Shown piece after piece: positions 45,182 through 53,839 of a stretch of DNA of 64,000 nucleotides; within the stretch, counting starts at the first letter, position 1, and each line of letters starts with the position of its first letter. This DNA comes from Vibrio penaeicida (GTDB taxonomy: Bacteria; Pseudomonadota; Gammaproteobacteria; Enterobacterales; Vibrionaceae). The notes below the pieces were generated by a model. The model saw only the letters and a program-made list of their open reading frames with translations, was not told the origin of the DNA and ran no database searches. A program made the translations under genes and the position numbers. The stretch lies in assembly GCF_030689305.1 (NCBI RefSeq), contig NZ_JAUYVM010000015.1:62001-126000 (forward strand), written 5' to 3'.

Positions 45182-46570
45182 TCAATTTTTCACGTAGCGT
45201 ACTCGAAATTGTTTGCCTTTAAGCTTTCCACTTTCGAGTTTCTTAAATGCCTTTTTCACACTTAACGTATTTACAGCGACATAAGCACTCATCGGAAATA
45301 CGTTGATCTTACCTACGTGATCACTAGAAATGCCTTTATCGCCAGTCAGTGCACCTAGAATATCGCCCGGTCTTACTTTTTGCTTTTTTCCGCCATCTAT
45401 CTGAAGCGTCACCATCTTGGCGTAAAAAGTAGGGGCATCAAGCACATCATCACTTGGCAGCGATTTAGGCGATATTTCAAAATCGAAATACTCTTCGATT
45501 TGTGCAACTTTGTACGATTCTTTTTCACTAATGAAGGAGTGCGCACAGCCTTTCGCGCCTGCCCGACCTGTTCGACCAATTCGATGAACATGTACCTCAG
45601 GATCACGAGCCAAATGAAAGTTGATCACCGCGTCTAGGTTGTCGACATCAAGCCCTCTGGCCGCGACATCCGTTGCAACCAAAATCGAAACACTCTTATT
45701 TGCAAATTGAACCAGTGCTTGGTCTCGCTGTCTTTGTTCCATATCGCCGTGTAGCGCAATAACACTAAACCCACGGTAGCGAAGTTCATCTGCGACTTCG
45801 TCTACATCCCGCTTGGTGTTACAGAAAATTACGGTGGATTCGGGTTGGTCATTCATAAGCAACAGGCGTGTCGCTTCCAGCCTTTCTTCAAAGCTGTCTA
45901 CTTTGTAAAAATGTTGTCGAATACTTACGGTGTCGTGAGTGGACTCCACCTTAATAATGGTTGGGTTACGAAGAATTCGCTTTGAAATGGCTTCAATGGA
46001 CTCTGGGAACGTGGCACTGAATAGCAAGGTTTGTCGGTTTTCAGGCGTTTGTTCGATAATCGCATCTAACGCATCTTGGAAGCCCATATCTAACATACGG
46101 TCAGCTTCATCCAAGACCAATGTATTCAGATGATCGAGATTGATGCGGCCTCTCTCCAAGTGGTCAAGGATCCGACCTGGAGTACCAACCAAAATATGCG
46201 CGCCATGCTCTAGCGAACCAATCTGTGGGCCCATTGGCGTACCGCCACACAGAGTCAGCACTTTAATGTTATGAATAGCACGCGCCAATTTGCGAATTTC
46301 TTTCGCGACTTGGTCAGCCAATTCGCGAGTAGGGCAAAGGACCAAAGATTGCACTCTGAACTTTTTGACATCTAGGTTTTGCAGTAACCCTAAACCAAAC
46401 GTGGCTGTTTTACCCGAACCGGTTTTACCTTGGCCAACAACGTCTTTTCCTAAAAGGACTTGAGGTAGGCTTTTCGCCTGAATTGGTGTCATTTCTGTAT
46501 AACCCATCGAATCAAGGTTAGTGAGAAGTTCAGGCTTGAGACCGATGGATGAAAATGATGATTGAGACAA
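45182..46570 (-). CDS. dbpA: ATP-dependent RNA helicase DbpA
   Basis: A 462-residue DEAD-box helicase with [52 protein letters not shown] and [10 protein letters not shown]. The last ~75 residues (VTLQIDGGKKQKVRPGDILGALTGD...) are the DbpA RNA-recognition domain that binds hairpin 92 of 23S rRNA. It works in late 50S subunit assembly. It is 20 bp downstream of the DUF1415 gene on the same strand. Confidence 0.95.
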   Translation of the reverse strand: MSQSSFSSIGLKPELLTNLDSMGYTEMTPIQAKSLPQVLLGKDVVGQGKTGSGKTATFGLGLLQNLDVKKFRVQSLVLCPTRELADQVAKEIRKLARAIHNIKVLTLCGGTPMGPQIGSLEHGAHILVGTPGRILDHLERGRINLDHLNTLVLDEADRMLDMGFQDALDAIIEQTPENRQTLLFSATFPESIEAISKRILRNPTIIKVESTHDTVSIRQHFYKVDSFEERLEATRLLLMNDQPESTVIFCNTKRDVDEVADELRYRGFSVIALHGDMEQRQRDQALVQFANKSVSILVATDVAARGLDVDNLDAVINFHLARDPEVHVHRIGRTGRAGAKGCAHSFISEKESYKVAQIEEYFDFEISPKSLPSDDVLDAPTFYAKMVTLQIDGGKKQKVRPGDILGALTGDKGISSDHVGKINVFPMSAYVAVNTLSVKKAFKKLESGKLKGKQFRVRYVKN

Positions 46571-46590
46571 GTGAATATCCTAAAATAGGG

Positions 46591-47148
46591 TTAAACAAAC
46601 AAGTAAGGAAAGAGCTTCTTTCTTTCCGCTTCTGAAAGGTTAGAAACTCTTTCAATATTAGTATCTGGAATCGATTCTGGATCTGGGTAGTGTTTAAGTA
46701 CTCTTTCCATACTTTCTTCACGAATTAAGTGAAATATGGGAAAAGGAGCGCGGTTTGTTAGATTTTCATCATCTTCCGGCTCTGCACCACCAAAACAGTA
46801 GTCTGGATGGAAAGTAGCAACTTGATAGATGCCTTCCCAGTTTTGTTGTTTGATGAGCGCTTCGACCCAATCAATAAAGAAGTTATAGTCCATGAAATCA
46901 TCGAGCATGTCTGGCACAACAACCAGTGTGGTTTCGAGCTTCTCTAGTTCGCAGCCATTAAGTTCGTTGAGCTCGTTAAGAATGTCTTCTAGCAAAAGCT
47001 CTTCTTTTTCAGCGTGGCTGATCGCAATCTTTATTTGATTATTTCTGTTGGGTTTGGCAGCGAAAGGACACAAATTGAGACCAATAACGACATCCTCTAG
47101 CCATTGAGTGACCTGCTGGTGGATATTTTTATCAGATGGATGTGACAT
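46591..47148 (-). CDS. DUF1415 family protein
   Basis: A 185-residue cytosolic protein from the ATG at 47148; the in-frame extension to 47196 adds an unlikely hydrophobic leader. It has the DUF1415 opening pattern VTQWLEDVVIGLNLCPFAAKP, TTLVVVPDML, FHPDYCFGGAEPEDDENLTNRAPFP and FPIFHLIREESMERVL. Function unknown; conserved His and Cys residues suggest a metal or redox role but this is not established. It probably shares a transcript with dbpA. Confidence 0.85.
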   Translation of the reverse strand: MSHPSDKNIHQQVTQWLEDVVIGLNLCPFAAKPNRNNQIKIAISHAEKEELLLEDILNELNELNGCELEKLETTLVVVPDMLDDFMDYNFFIDWVEALIKQQNWEGIYQVATFHPDYCFGGAEPEDDENLTNRAPFPIFHLIREESMERVLKHYPDPESIPDTNIERVSNLSEAERKKLFPYLFV

Positions 47149-47243
47149 TACTTCACTCAGTATAGAAATTTGAGCGAAGAGTAACACAATGATCAAGACC
47201 GTTTCACGCTCTTTAAAAACTGAAACACATGGAATTTAAAAAG

Positions 47244-47280
47244 AGGTATTTCGCCGAAATCAGCGAAATACCTTTTTTTA
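47244..47280. terminator. Bidirectional terminator after dctM
   Basis: An 11-bp perfect stem AGGTATTTCGC (47244-47254)/GCGAAATACCT (47263-47273) with T7 on the plus strand and a T-rich stretch on the minus strand. It ends the dctM transcript. Confidence 0.85.
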
Positions 47281-47333
47281 TAGATCTAACTGCCCGATGC
47301 AGAAGCTAGGAATGGAATGTAGAGTCTACGTAA

Positions 47334-48581
47334 CTACCTAAACCATAACGCAGTTTGTGGAACAAAAGACACGACCATCAGAGTCACAAACATCGCCAAA
47401 ATAAACCATTTCCCATATCGCATTACTTCGTTGACTTTTACACCAGTGGTTGAACACACAGTAAGCAAAACTGACGCAACAGGTGGTGTTTGCTGTCCAA
47501 TACCCAAATTGAGACACACAATAACTCCAAAATGAATTGGGTCGATTCCGATCTGCTGCGCCAAAGGTAAAAGCATAGGGACGACTACGATAATCGCAGC
47601 TGAAGCATGCAATACCATGCCCAACACCAGCAAGAACAGGTTAATGATCAGCATGAGTATCCACGGTTCGTCACTGACGGAACTGATTGAAGACGCGATT
47701 AATTGTGGTAATTGTTCGTTAGCCAGATATTGACCGAGAACTGCCGAGCCCGCAATGATCATCATAACAACGGAAGTTTGTTTGGTGGTCGTTGAAATGA
47801 TCTCGCCTAGTTTCTTCCAAGTTAGATCGTTTTTCAAAATACTTCCGAAGAGTAAGGCTGCAATCACGCCAATAGCTGCGGCTTCAGTGGGAGTTACCAG
47901 ACCAACAATCAATCCGCCTACCACAATCACTGGAATCATGAGCGGAATGGCTGATGCAACAAAAGCAGAAAATAGATACGATAAACGAAACTTAGCGTCG
48001 ACAGGGTGTTTTTCTTGACGAGCGAATATCGAAATTACTAACATAAAGGCAGCGCCCAGTAAGACACCCGGGATAATCCCAGCGACGAACAGATCTTTTA
48101 TGGATTGATTCGTGGTGACACCGTAAAGCACCATAGGGATAGAGGGAGGGATGATGATTCCAAGAGTAGCACTGGTTGCAGTCACCGCGGCGGCAAATTC
48201 TTTTGGGTATCCCTTGCGCTCCATTTGAGGAACAAATACTTTACTCATCACAGCAGCATCAGCCACAGCAGAACCACTCATTTCGGCCATAAACATTGAG
48301 GTGAGTACGTTGATGTGCCCTAACCCGCCTCGCATCCATCCCACCATCGCTGAAGCTAGGTTGATTATCCGTTCTGAAATAGAAGTCGCGCCCATAAATA
48401 TGAATAGGGGAATCGCCAGTAAAACGACACTGTTTGTTCCAGAATACATCTGAATCGGAACCATAATGAGGTCGATATCAGCGATCAGCATGCTTATCGC
48501 TGCAGTAATCATTAAGGTAAACCCTATGGGTACACCGGCAGCAATTAAGAGACCTAGAATAATAAGTACCAGCCAAACCAT
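47334..48581 (-). CDS. dctM: TRAP transporter large permease
   Basis: A 415-residue DctM-family permease with about 12 hydrophobic helices and family motifs GVPIGFTLMITAA, GGLGHINVLTSMFMAEMSGSAVADAA, IIPPSIPMVLYG and LNLGIGQQTPPVAS. It imports an organic or sugar acid with sodium, together with DctQ and a periplasmic DctP. Its start overlaps the dctQ stop (TAATG). DctQ is truncated and no DctP gene is present, so the permease itself looks complete but the transporter is probably dead. Confidence 0.92.
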   Translation of the reverse strand: MVWLVLIILGLLIAAGVPIGFTLMITAAISMLIADIDLIMVPIQMYSGTNSVVLLAIPLFIFMGATSISERIINLASAMVGWMRGGLGHINVLTSMFMAEMSGSAVADAAVMSKVFVPQMERKGYPKEFAAAVTATSATLGIIIPPSIPMVLYGVTTNQSIKDLFVAGIIPGVLLGAAFMLVISIFARQEKHPVDAKFRLSYLFSAFVASAIPLMIPVIVVGGLIVGLVTPTEAAAIGVIAALLFGSILKNDLTWKKLGEIISTTTKQTSVVMMIIAGSAVLGQYLANEQLPQLIASSISSVSDEPWILMLIINLFLLVLGMVLHASAAIIVVVPMLLPLAQQIGIDPIHFGVIVCLNLGIGQQTPPVASVLLTVCSTTGVKVNEVMRYGKWFILAMFVTLMVVSFVPQTALWFR

Positions 48582-48810
48582 TATTTAGCCTCCTTAAAAC
48601 GACGGACATACGCTTCAACTAACGCAATAAGCATCAGTACAGAAAAGGTAACCAGTACTGACATAAACCAACCCTGAGCAATCTCGGCGGTTTCAATCTC
48701 GGTGTCGCCATCGACGTAGATCATGCGTATTGTTTGGTACAGTAAAACGGACAGATAGATAGCGATTAAAAGATCAGATACGCCTCTGACGTTTCCTCGG
48801 AAGCGATAAC
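48581..48810 (-). pseudogene. dctQ: dctQ remnant: C-terminal half of TRAP small permease
   Basis: Reading back from the TAA at 48581-48583 gives an in-frame segment of about 75-80 residues, including FRGNVRGVSDLLIAIYLSVLL, (cut to VSDLLIAIYLSVLLYQTIRM) and GWFMSVLVTFSVLMLIALVE, then RRFKEAK. These are the last two helices of a DctQ protein (normally about 160-180 residues). The N-terminal half, including the first two helices and start codon, is missing. The similarity stops near 48800, where sense similarity to an amidohydrolase begins on the other strand. The upper boundary is approximate. Confidence 0.8.
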
Positions 48811-49413
48811 ACTTATCTCTTAAATCAACTTGCGGCTAACCGTTCGAATTTAAGAGGTGTCGCAGTGGTCGAAGCGGATATCGCGTCGGATGTTTTTGAA
48901 CAAATGGTGAAACAAGGAATAGTAGGAATTCGCCTGAATCTAATCGACTCATGCTTACAAGCTAGAGATGTGATGACTCGATATGAGCGACTGTTTGAAT
49001 TATTAAAACAGCATCACTGTCATGTGGAAATTCAAGCATTAGGTGAGTACTGGACCAGTCTTTTACCCAAGTTGTTAGAAAAAGATATCGATGTTGTGGT
49101 CGATCATTTTGGCAGACCGGAATCCGAGAATTGTGTTGGATTTAAGTCAATAGTGGACAACTTAAACACGGGGCAAGTATGGGTAAAACTTTCTGGTTCG
49201 TATCGCTTCAATGCGGATGCGAAAAAACTCACATGCGCGCTTCTTAGAGCCCAACCGCAGCGTTTAGTATGGGGCAGCGACTACCCATGGACTCAGCATT
49301 CAGAAGGAAAAAGCTATCATGGCTGCTTGGATCTTCTGAAAGAGTGGACAGAAGGAAATTACCTCGACGATATTTTGATCAACAACCCGACCAAGTTGTT
49401 TAAGTTTGAATAG
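48802..49413 (+). pseudogene. Amidohydrolase remnant lacking its N-terminus (COG3618 type)
   Basis: The frame can be read as amidohydrolase from about 48802 (SDNTYLLNQLAANRSNLRGV) with no start codon at that point; a GTG at 48865 would give 182 residues. Remaining features are GIRLNLID, HVEIQALGEYW, DVVVDHFGRPE, VWVKLSGSYRF and LVWGSDYPWTQH, the TIM-barrel pattern of fuconolactonase-like hydrolases. The N-terminal DxHxH metal-binding part (about 90-100 residues) is missing, so it should be inactive. Such genes often sit beside TRAP transporters for sugar acids, which fits the dctQM remnant next to it. Confidence 0.78.
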
Positions 49414-49421
49414 GTATAGAA

Positions 49422-50648
49422 TTAGGTTCCGGACTTTCTTTTTTTCAAGCTATGCGAACAAAAATCTGATTTTGGAAGTTCGTATTTTCTTAACTTGTAG
49501 CACAGCAAAAACATTGCGATATAAAGCCCGCTTCCTCCTAGCATTACACCTCCCCAGTTACCATGTTGCCAGCAGTAAATAAGTAAGAACCCTCCGAGGC
49601 TTCCTCCGATGTAATAATGTACGAGATAAAGCGCAGTCGCAGTGGCTTTTGCGAGCTTAGCATGTTGGCTGACCCAGCCGTATGCAAGTGAATGGACAAA
49701 AAAAGCCCCAAACCCAATGAGCAGTAATCCGCCAATGATGGCAGATAATGACTCTATATAAGCTAAAACCATTCCCGTCGCGCTTATAATCGTTCCTGCA
49801 ATCATTCCTGATACCACAGAATACTGTTTTCTCCATACGCCACTTAATCTCGCACTAATGGTACCAGCCAAATAGCACAAGAAAATCATGGAAGCGATGC
49901 CTACCGGAAGTTCGTAGGGAGGTTCAACTAAGCGGAACGCCGCAACAGAATACAAGTTCACAAAAATGGCAAAGTTAACACCGCCTAATAGCATGGTATA
50001 ACGTAACTTAGGCTCTTTCAAATGCCGAAGAACATTTCGATTGTGATAAAAAAATAGACCGGTTTGAGGCTTAAAGTTACGCTGGGTAGGGAGTAATCTC
50101 ATGACTAAAATCGCACCAAACAAGCTGAACGCTGCCATCCCCAATACGGCGACTTGCCAGTTGAAATACTGCGTTATCATACCGCCATAAATCCTTCCGG
50201 CAATACCACCTAGAGAATTTGCACTTACGTAAGTCCCAACAGATAAAGCCAAAGCATTAGGGGAAAACTCTTCGGCCATGTAGCCGACCGCAACAGCAGC
50301 GAATCCGGCTAAAGAAACCCCCATAGCCGCTCTTGAAAGAATTAATCCGATCAAGCTTTCCGATGCTAAAAGAGTCAAACCAACAAATGGGAGCAAAAAT
50401 AGGCTGATTAACATGATTTTTCGTCGACCAACCGTTTCTGAACATACCGCCCAAGGGATAAGAGACAGTGCGAGGGCAATAGTGCCAGCCGCCAGGATCC
50501 AGTTGATTTGGGTGGAAGATACGTCGAAATGTGAAGCCATTAGAGGCAGCATGGGTTGAAACAAATAGAGATTGGCAAAAACGATGAAGGAGCCAAAAGC
50601 TAAAGCAAAACTGACAGAACGGTATGAAGGGCTATCGGTGCTGATCAT
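49422..50648 (-). CDS. MFS transporter, YnfM-like
   Basis: A 408-residue major facilitator protein with 12 predicted helices. It has ANLYLFQPMLPLMASHF in helix 1, the loop 2-3 pattern GRRKIMLISLF, and LAYGWVSQHAKLAKATATALY in the second half, resembling the YnfM/YgaY drug-efflux branch. It is divergent from a LysR regulator over an A+T-rich region with a 9-bp inverted repeat, so it is probably under its control. Its 3' end lies 8 bp from the amidohydrolase remnant, tail to tail. Confidence 0.88.
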   Translation of the reverse strand: MISTDSPSYRSVSFALAFGSFIVFANLYLFQPMLPLMASHFDVSSTQINWILAAGTIALALSLIPWAVCSETVGRRKIMLISLFLLPFVGLTLLASESLIGLILSRAAMGVSLAGFAAVAVGYMAEEFSPNALALSVGTYVSANSLGGIAGRIYGGMITQYFNWQVAVLGMAAFSLFGAILVMRLLPTQRNFKPQTGLFFYHNRNVLRHLKEPKLRYTMLLGGVNFAIFVNLYSVAAFRLVEPPYELPVGIASMIFLCYLAGTISARLSGVWRKQYSVVSGMIAGTIISATGMVLAYIESLSAIIGGLLLIGFGAFFVHSLAYGWVSQHAKLAKATATALYLVHYYIGGSLGGFLLIYCWQHGNWGGVMLGGSGLYIAMFLLCYKLRKYELPKSDFCSHSLKKRKSGT

Positions 50649-50697
50649 TATGATATATAGGCTAAAAATTCTACCAACAGGCTAGCGATATATAGGT

Positions 50698-50721
50698 TAT
50701 AGTTAAAATATATTAACTATA
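50698..50721. promoter_or_regulatory. Inverted repeat in the MFS/LysR intergenic region, probable LysR operator
   Basis: TATAGTTAA (50698-50706) and TTAACTATA (50713-50721) are perfect 9-bp arms with a 6-bp spacer, about 20 bp upstream of the LysR start. The position and dyad fit an autoregulatory LysR binding site controlling both genes. Confidence 0.6.
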
Positions 50722-50742
50722 TATGTTTGATATAATTTAAAT

Positions 50743-51615
50743 ATGGAAAGTAAACCTCTTAGATATTTCGCCACTGTTGCAGAAATGGGCAATGTTACAA
50801 AAGCCGCCGCCGCTTTGAATATTGCTCAACCAGCACTTAGCATTGCAATTAAAAAGCTGGAAACAGAGCTTGAGATTTCACTGTTCCATCGTGATGAAAG
50901 ACGCTTAACGTTAACAGACGAAGGCAAAGTTTTATTGCCTTTTGCCAAGAACGTTATTCAGCAACTCAACGATGCCAAAACGGCGATGAATGAACTCAAA
51001 GGGCTTGAAAAAGGTGAGGTTAGGCTTGGAGTACCCAGTATGATGGGGTCGTACTACTTCCCTGAAATTTTGATGGGATTCAAAGCCACTTATCCAAACT
51101 TAAAGCTGACTATGGTCGAGGCAGGTACGCAATCGATAAGAGAAATGTTGCTTGGCGGGGAATTGGATATTGGGGTGATTCTAAATGAAGATGTTCCTTG
51201 TTCTCTTGAAGTCGACCCTATATTCCGCTCTCAAATGGTTGCCGTCGTCGGGGAACACCATCCTTTAGCCAGCGAACTATCGATTTCTTACGAGTCCTTT
51301 TTCAAACAAGAACTTGTTATGTTCAAAAAAGGATACTTCCATCGGGATTTTATCGACGATGTATGCGTAACTCATGGATTCAAGGCGTCGTTTTCTTTCG
51401 AAACAAACCTATTAACAATGATATTAAAAATTGTACGGCAAGAATTTGCTGTGACAGCATTGCTTGAATTGGTTACGGAAAATGAGCTGGGTTTGAAAGC
51501 GATACCATTTGATAAGCCAGTTTACCTTGATCTGGCGATCGCATGGCGTAAAAGGGGATATCTCTCACTCGCAAATCGAACGTTTATCGATTATGTAAAA
51601 CGTCAGCATGAATGA
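50743..51615 (+). CDS. LysR-family transcriptional regulator
   Basis: A 290-residue LysR regulator. The N-terminal winged helix (1-62) reads RYFATVAEMGNVTKAAAALN...QPALSIAIKKLE, and the effector domain follows from about 88 (VRLGVPSMMGSYYFPEIL). It resembles the CynR/GltC group. It is divergent from the MFS transporter, its probable target. The inducer cannot be told. Confidence 0.9.
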   Translation: MESKPLRYFATVAEMGNVTKAAAALNIAQPALSIAIKKLETELEISLFHRDERRLTLTDEGKVLLPFAKNVIQQLNDAKTAMNELKGLEKGEVRLGVPSMMGSYYFPEILMGFKATYPNLKLTMVEAGTQSIREMLLGGELDIGVILNEDVPCSLEVDPIFRSQMVAVVGEHHPLASELSISYESFFKQELVMFKKGYFHRDFIDDVCVTHGFKASFSFETNLLTMILKIVRQEFAVTALLELVTENELGLKAIPFDKPVYLDLAIAWRKRGYLSLANRTFIDYVKRQHE

Positions 51616-51682
51616 GCTGACGCTTTTCGGGAGATTTTGATCGCGAATTGGAAAGCGTACTGTTGCACTTCGACCCACGAAT

Positions 51683-51910
51683 TTATGACTTATAGACTTT
51701 TTCGAAATTGCTTGGGTTCCAACCAATTAAAAGTTGATCGCCTACCTTTAACACAGGCACAGAACGTGCTCCGATTGCATCCAGTTCTTTTCTGCCACGT
51801 TGCATTTTTGCATTACACAATCTGTATTTAATTCCTTTTGAATCAAGATACTGTTGCGCAGATTTACAGTGTGGGCATTTGTCTTTCACGTACAGGACAA
51901 CGCGTTTCAT
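51683..51910 (-). CDS. Glutaredoxin-like protein
   Basis: A 75-residue glutaredoxin from the ATG at 51910, preceded by AGAGG. The upstream in-frame extension to 51979 is unlikely. It has the redox motif CPHC (residues 11-14) after VVLYVKDK, and the cis-proline SVPVLKVGDQLLIG. The CPHC motif differs from the CPYC of classical glutaredoxins and is shared with a few thiol reductases. It is single, facing the LysR gene tail to tail. Confidence 0.85.
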   Translation of the reverse strand: MKRVVLYVKDKCPHCKSAQQYLDSKGIKYRLCNAKMQRGRKELDAIGARSVPVLKVGDQLLIGWNPSNFEKVYKS

Positions 51911-52110
51911 AACAGCCTCTGAGCTAAGAAAAGAAAGCATTCTAACGGAAAAGGTTTGTTTGAAAAAGCCATTCATCATGCGTATTCAGCTCAGAATGAA
52001 TTGATCAAATGTCTACAAAAATCTCTCATCTATAAGATCCTTGACTACTATTAAAAAAAGTAGTGTGAATCCTATCACCATTATAAAACAACAATATTGA
52101 CGGGGTTATT

Positions 52111-52140
52111 ATGAACTTGTGTTTCTGGAGCAGCATATGA
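52111..52140 (+). CDS. Possible 9-residue leader peptide coupled to rsbR
   Basis: ATG AAC TTG TGT TTC TGG AGC AGC ATA TGA. The TGA stop overlaps the rsbR start (ATGA) and a G-rich stretch (ACGGGG) precedes the ATG. It could couple or attenuate rsbR translation. Such short frames arise by chance, so this is a low-confidence call. Confidence 0.25.
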   Translation: MNLCFWSSI

Positions 52141-53036
52141 ATTCAGGCAATGGTACTGCAAACGACCCGACTTCGCTGATGGCGTTACACGATCTAACGG
52201 AAACTGATTTGGCCCTTATTCGAAAGTTTGGGAAACTGATGGTTCCTAAACTTGATGAATACGTGCGCCATTTTTACGTGTGGCTAGAGTCTCTTCCAGA
52301 GTACAAGCAGTTTTTTGTAGACAGCAATCGTCTTGGAAGAGTGCAAAGCGCGCAAGTTCGTTATTGGGAAACCTTCTTCGAAGCGGAAATTGATGGAAAA
52401 TATATAGCCGAAAGAGTCGCAATTGGTGAAGTTCACGCCCGTGTCGGTCTTTCGTTGCCGACGTATTTCGCCGGAATGAACATGTCGATGGTGATTTTTA
52501 CAAAGCGGATGTACGACGGAAGCTTATACAGCGATGAATACAGCTCTTTAGTCACCGCATTTACCAAGCTCTTACATATGGACACCACCATCGTGGTGGA
52601 AACTTATTCCAACCTAATAAACCGACGTATTTCAGAACAGAGCGAAGCTCTGCTTGCGATGTCGACACCCGTCACCATGATTTGGCAAGACATTTTGATG
52701 TTACCTATTGTTGGGATTATTGATTCCAAGCGTGCTCAGGACATCATGAGTGCAGTGCTCGGAAAAATCGCAGATGCTCGGGCAAAAATTTTCATTATGG
52801 ATATTTCAGGCGTAGCCGTTGTAGATACCGCTGTTGCCAATCACTTCATAAAAATTACCAAGGCAACGCGGCTAATGGGCTGTGAATGTTTAGTGTCAGG
52901 AGTTTCTCCTGCTATCGCGCAAACCATGGTTCAGCTTGGTATTAATGTCGGTGAAGTAAAAACTAATGCCACACTAAGAGATGCGCTGGAAGAGGCATTT
53001 AACATCGTGGGTTTAGACGTCAATGCTAAACGTTAG
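52137..53036 (+). CDS. rsbR: RsbR: globin-coupled stressosome scaffold protein
   Basis: A 299-residue protein from ATG 52137 (GGAG upstream); a GTG at 52119 is in frame. Residues about 15-165 are a globin-coupled sensor domain with the candidate haem-ligating histidine H100 in GEVHARVGLSLPTY. Residues about 175-295 are a STAS domain with the two phosphorylatable threonines of RsbR proteins, T231 (AVVDTAVANHF) and T263 (PAIAQTMVQLG). In V. vulnificus the equivalent stressosome senses oxygen through the RsbR haem. It is the first gene of a six-gene operon ending at 58764. Confidence 0.93.
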   Translation: MNSGNGTANDPTSLMALHDLTETDLALIRKFGKLMVPKLDEYVRHFYVWLESLPEYKQFFVDSNRLGRVQSAQVRYWETFFEAEIDGKYIAERVAIGEVHARVGLSLPTYFAGMNMSMVIFTKRMYDGSLYSDEYSSLVTAFTKLLHMDTTIVVETYSNLINRRISEQSEALLAMSTPVTMIWQDILMLPIVGIIDSKRAQDIMSAVLGKIADARAKIFIMDISGVAVVDTAVANHFIKITKATRLMGCECLVSGVSPAIAQTMVQLGINVGEVKTNATLRDALEEAFNIVGLDVNAKR

Positions 53037-53048
53037 GTAAGGGGATTT

Positions 53049-53417
53049 ATGGAATCTGCAATCACCATTAACAGCTTAGATTCGACCTTAATAGCATCGA
53101 TTCAAGTGAATTTAACTGGCACAGTTTTGCAAGGCTTTCAGAAACAATTACTAGATGAAATCCACAGCAAGGCGGTTGATGGTGTGCTTCTTGACCTTTC
53201 CGGTGTCGGGACATTGGATACTGACAACTTCGAGCAGTTAAGAAGAATCATTGACTCCGCCGGAATGATGGGAACCCAGTGTGTGTTAGTTGGGCTTCGA
53301 CCCGGGATTGTTTGTGCACTTGTTGAGTTAGGGGTAGAAATTGAGGGGCTAAAAACGGTCGCGAGTTTAGAGCAAGGTGTTGAACTTATAGCCAAAACTC
53401 GATCTGGAGCGTGCTAA
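53049..53417 (+). CDS. rsbS: RsbS: single STAS-domain stressosome protein
   Basis: A 122-residue STAS protein that builds the stressosome core with RsbR and holds RsbT. The phospho-acceptor loop reads LLDLSGVGTLDTDNFEQL, so a threonine stands where Bacillus RsbS has Ser59; the site remains phosphorylatable in principle. It starts 12 bp after rsbR with GGGG upstream, and its stop overlaps the rsbT start (TAATG). Confidence 0.9.
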   Translation: MESAITINSLDSTLIASIQVNLTGTVLQGFQKQLLDEIHSKAVDGVLLDLSGVGTLDTDNFEQLRRIIDSAGMMGTQCVLVGLRPGIVCALVELGVEIEGLKTVASLEQGVELIAKTRSGAC

Positions 53418-53839
53418 TGGAAGGGTTTCTTGATCAAAGCCGTCATAGAGAAGAAATGTTCTTTGTGTCATCGGAATCCGAAGTTATGACCGTTGTGATG
53501 GCTGCATTTGTTTTAGCAAAAGGGATCGGTTTTAGCTCAGTTGAAGTGAATGAAATTTCAACCAGCGTGTCCGAATTGGCGATGAATATTGTTAAATATG
53601 CCAAGTCGGGGAATGTTTTTTTGCATGAGTTGGTAACAAGCACCAAAAAAGGGCTTGAGATACGTGCAGAGGATCAAGGAAATGGGATAGACGATATCGA
53701 GAAAGCTCTGCAGGACAGCGAAAGTACGTCTGGCACTCTTGGTTTAGGCTTACCGGGAGTCAAGCGCATGATGGATGAATTTCATATCGAATCGTCTCAA
53801 ACAGGCACTCAAGTAGTGGCGAGAAAATGGGTGGAATGA
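53417..53839 (+). CDS. rsbT: RsbT: switch serine/threonine kinase of the stressosome
   Basis: A 140-residue HATPase_c_2 (Bergerat-fold) kinase starting at the ATG that overlaps the rsbS stop; a GTG at 53411 would add two residues. It has the N box SVSELAMNIVKYA, the DQGNGI box and the glycine-rich GTLGLGLPGVKRM. It phosphorylates RsbR and RsbS under stress, then leaves the complex to engage the output. That output is presumably the hybrid kinase at 54413. Confidence 0.92.
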   Translation: MEGFLDQSRHREEMFFVSSESEVMTVVMAAFVLAKGIGFSSVEVNEISTSVSELAMNIVKYAKSGNVFLHELVTSTKKGLEIRAEDQGNGIDDIEKALQDSESTSGTLGLGLPGVKRMMDEFHIESSQTGTQVVARKWVE

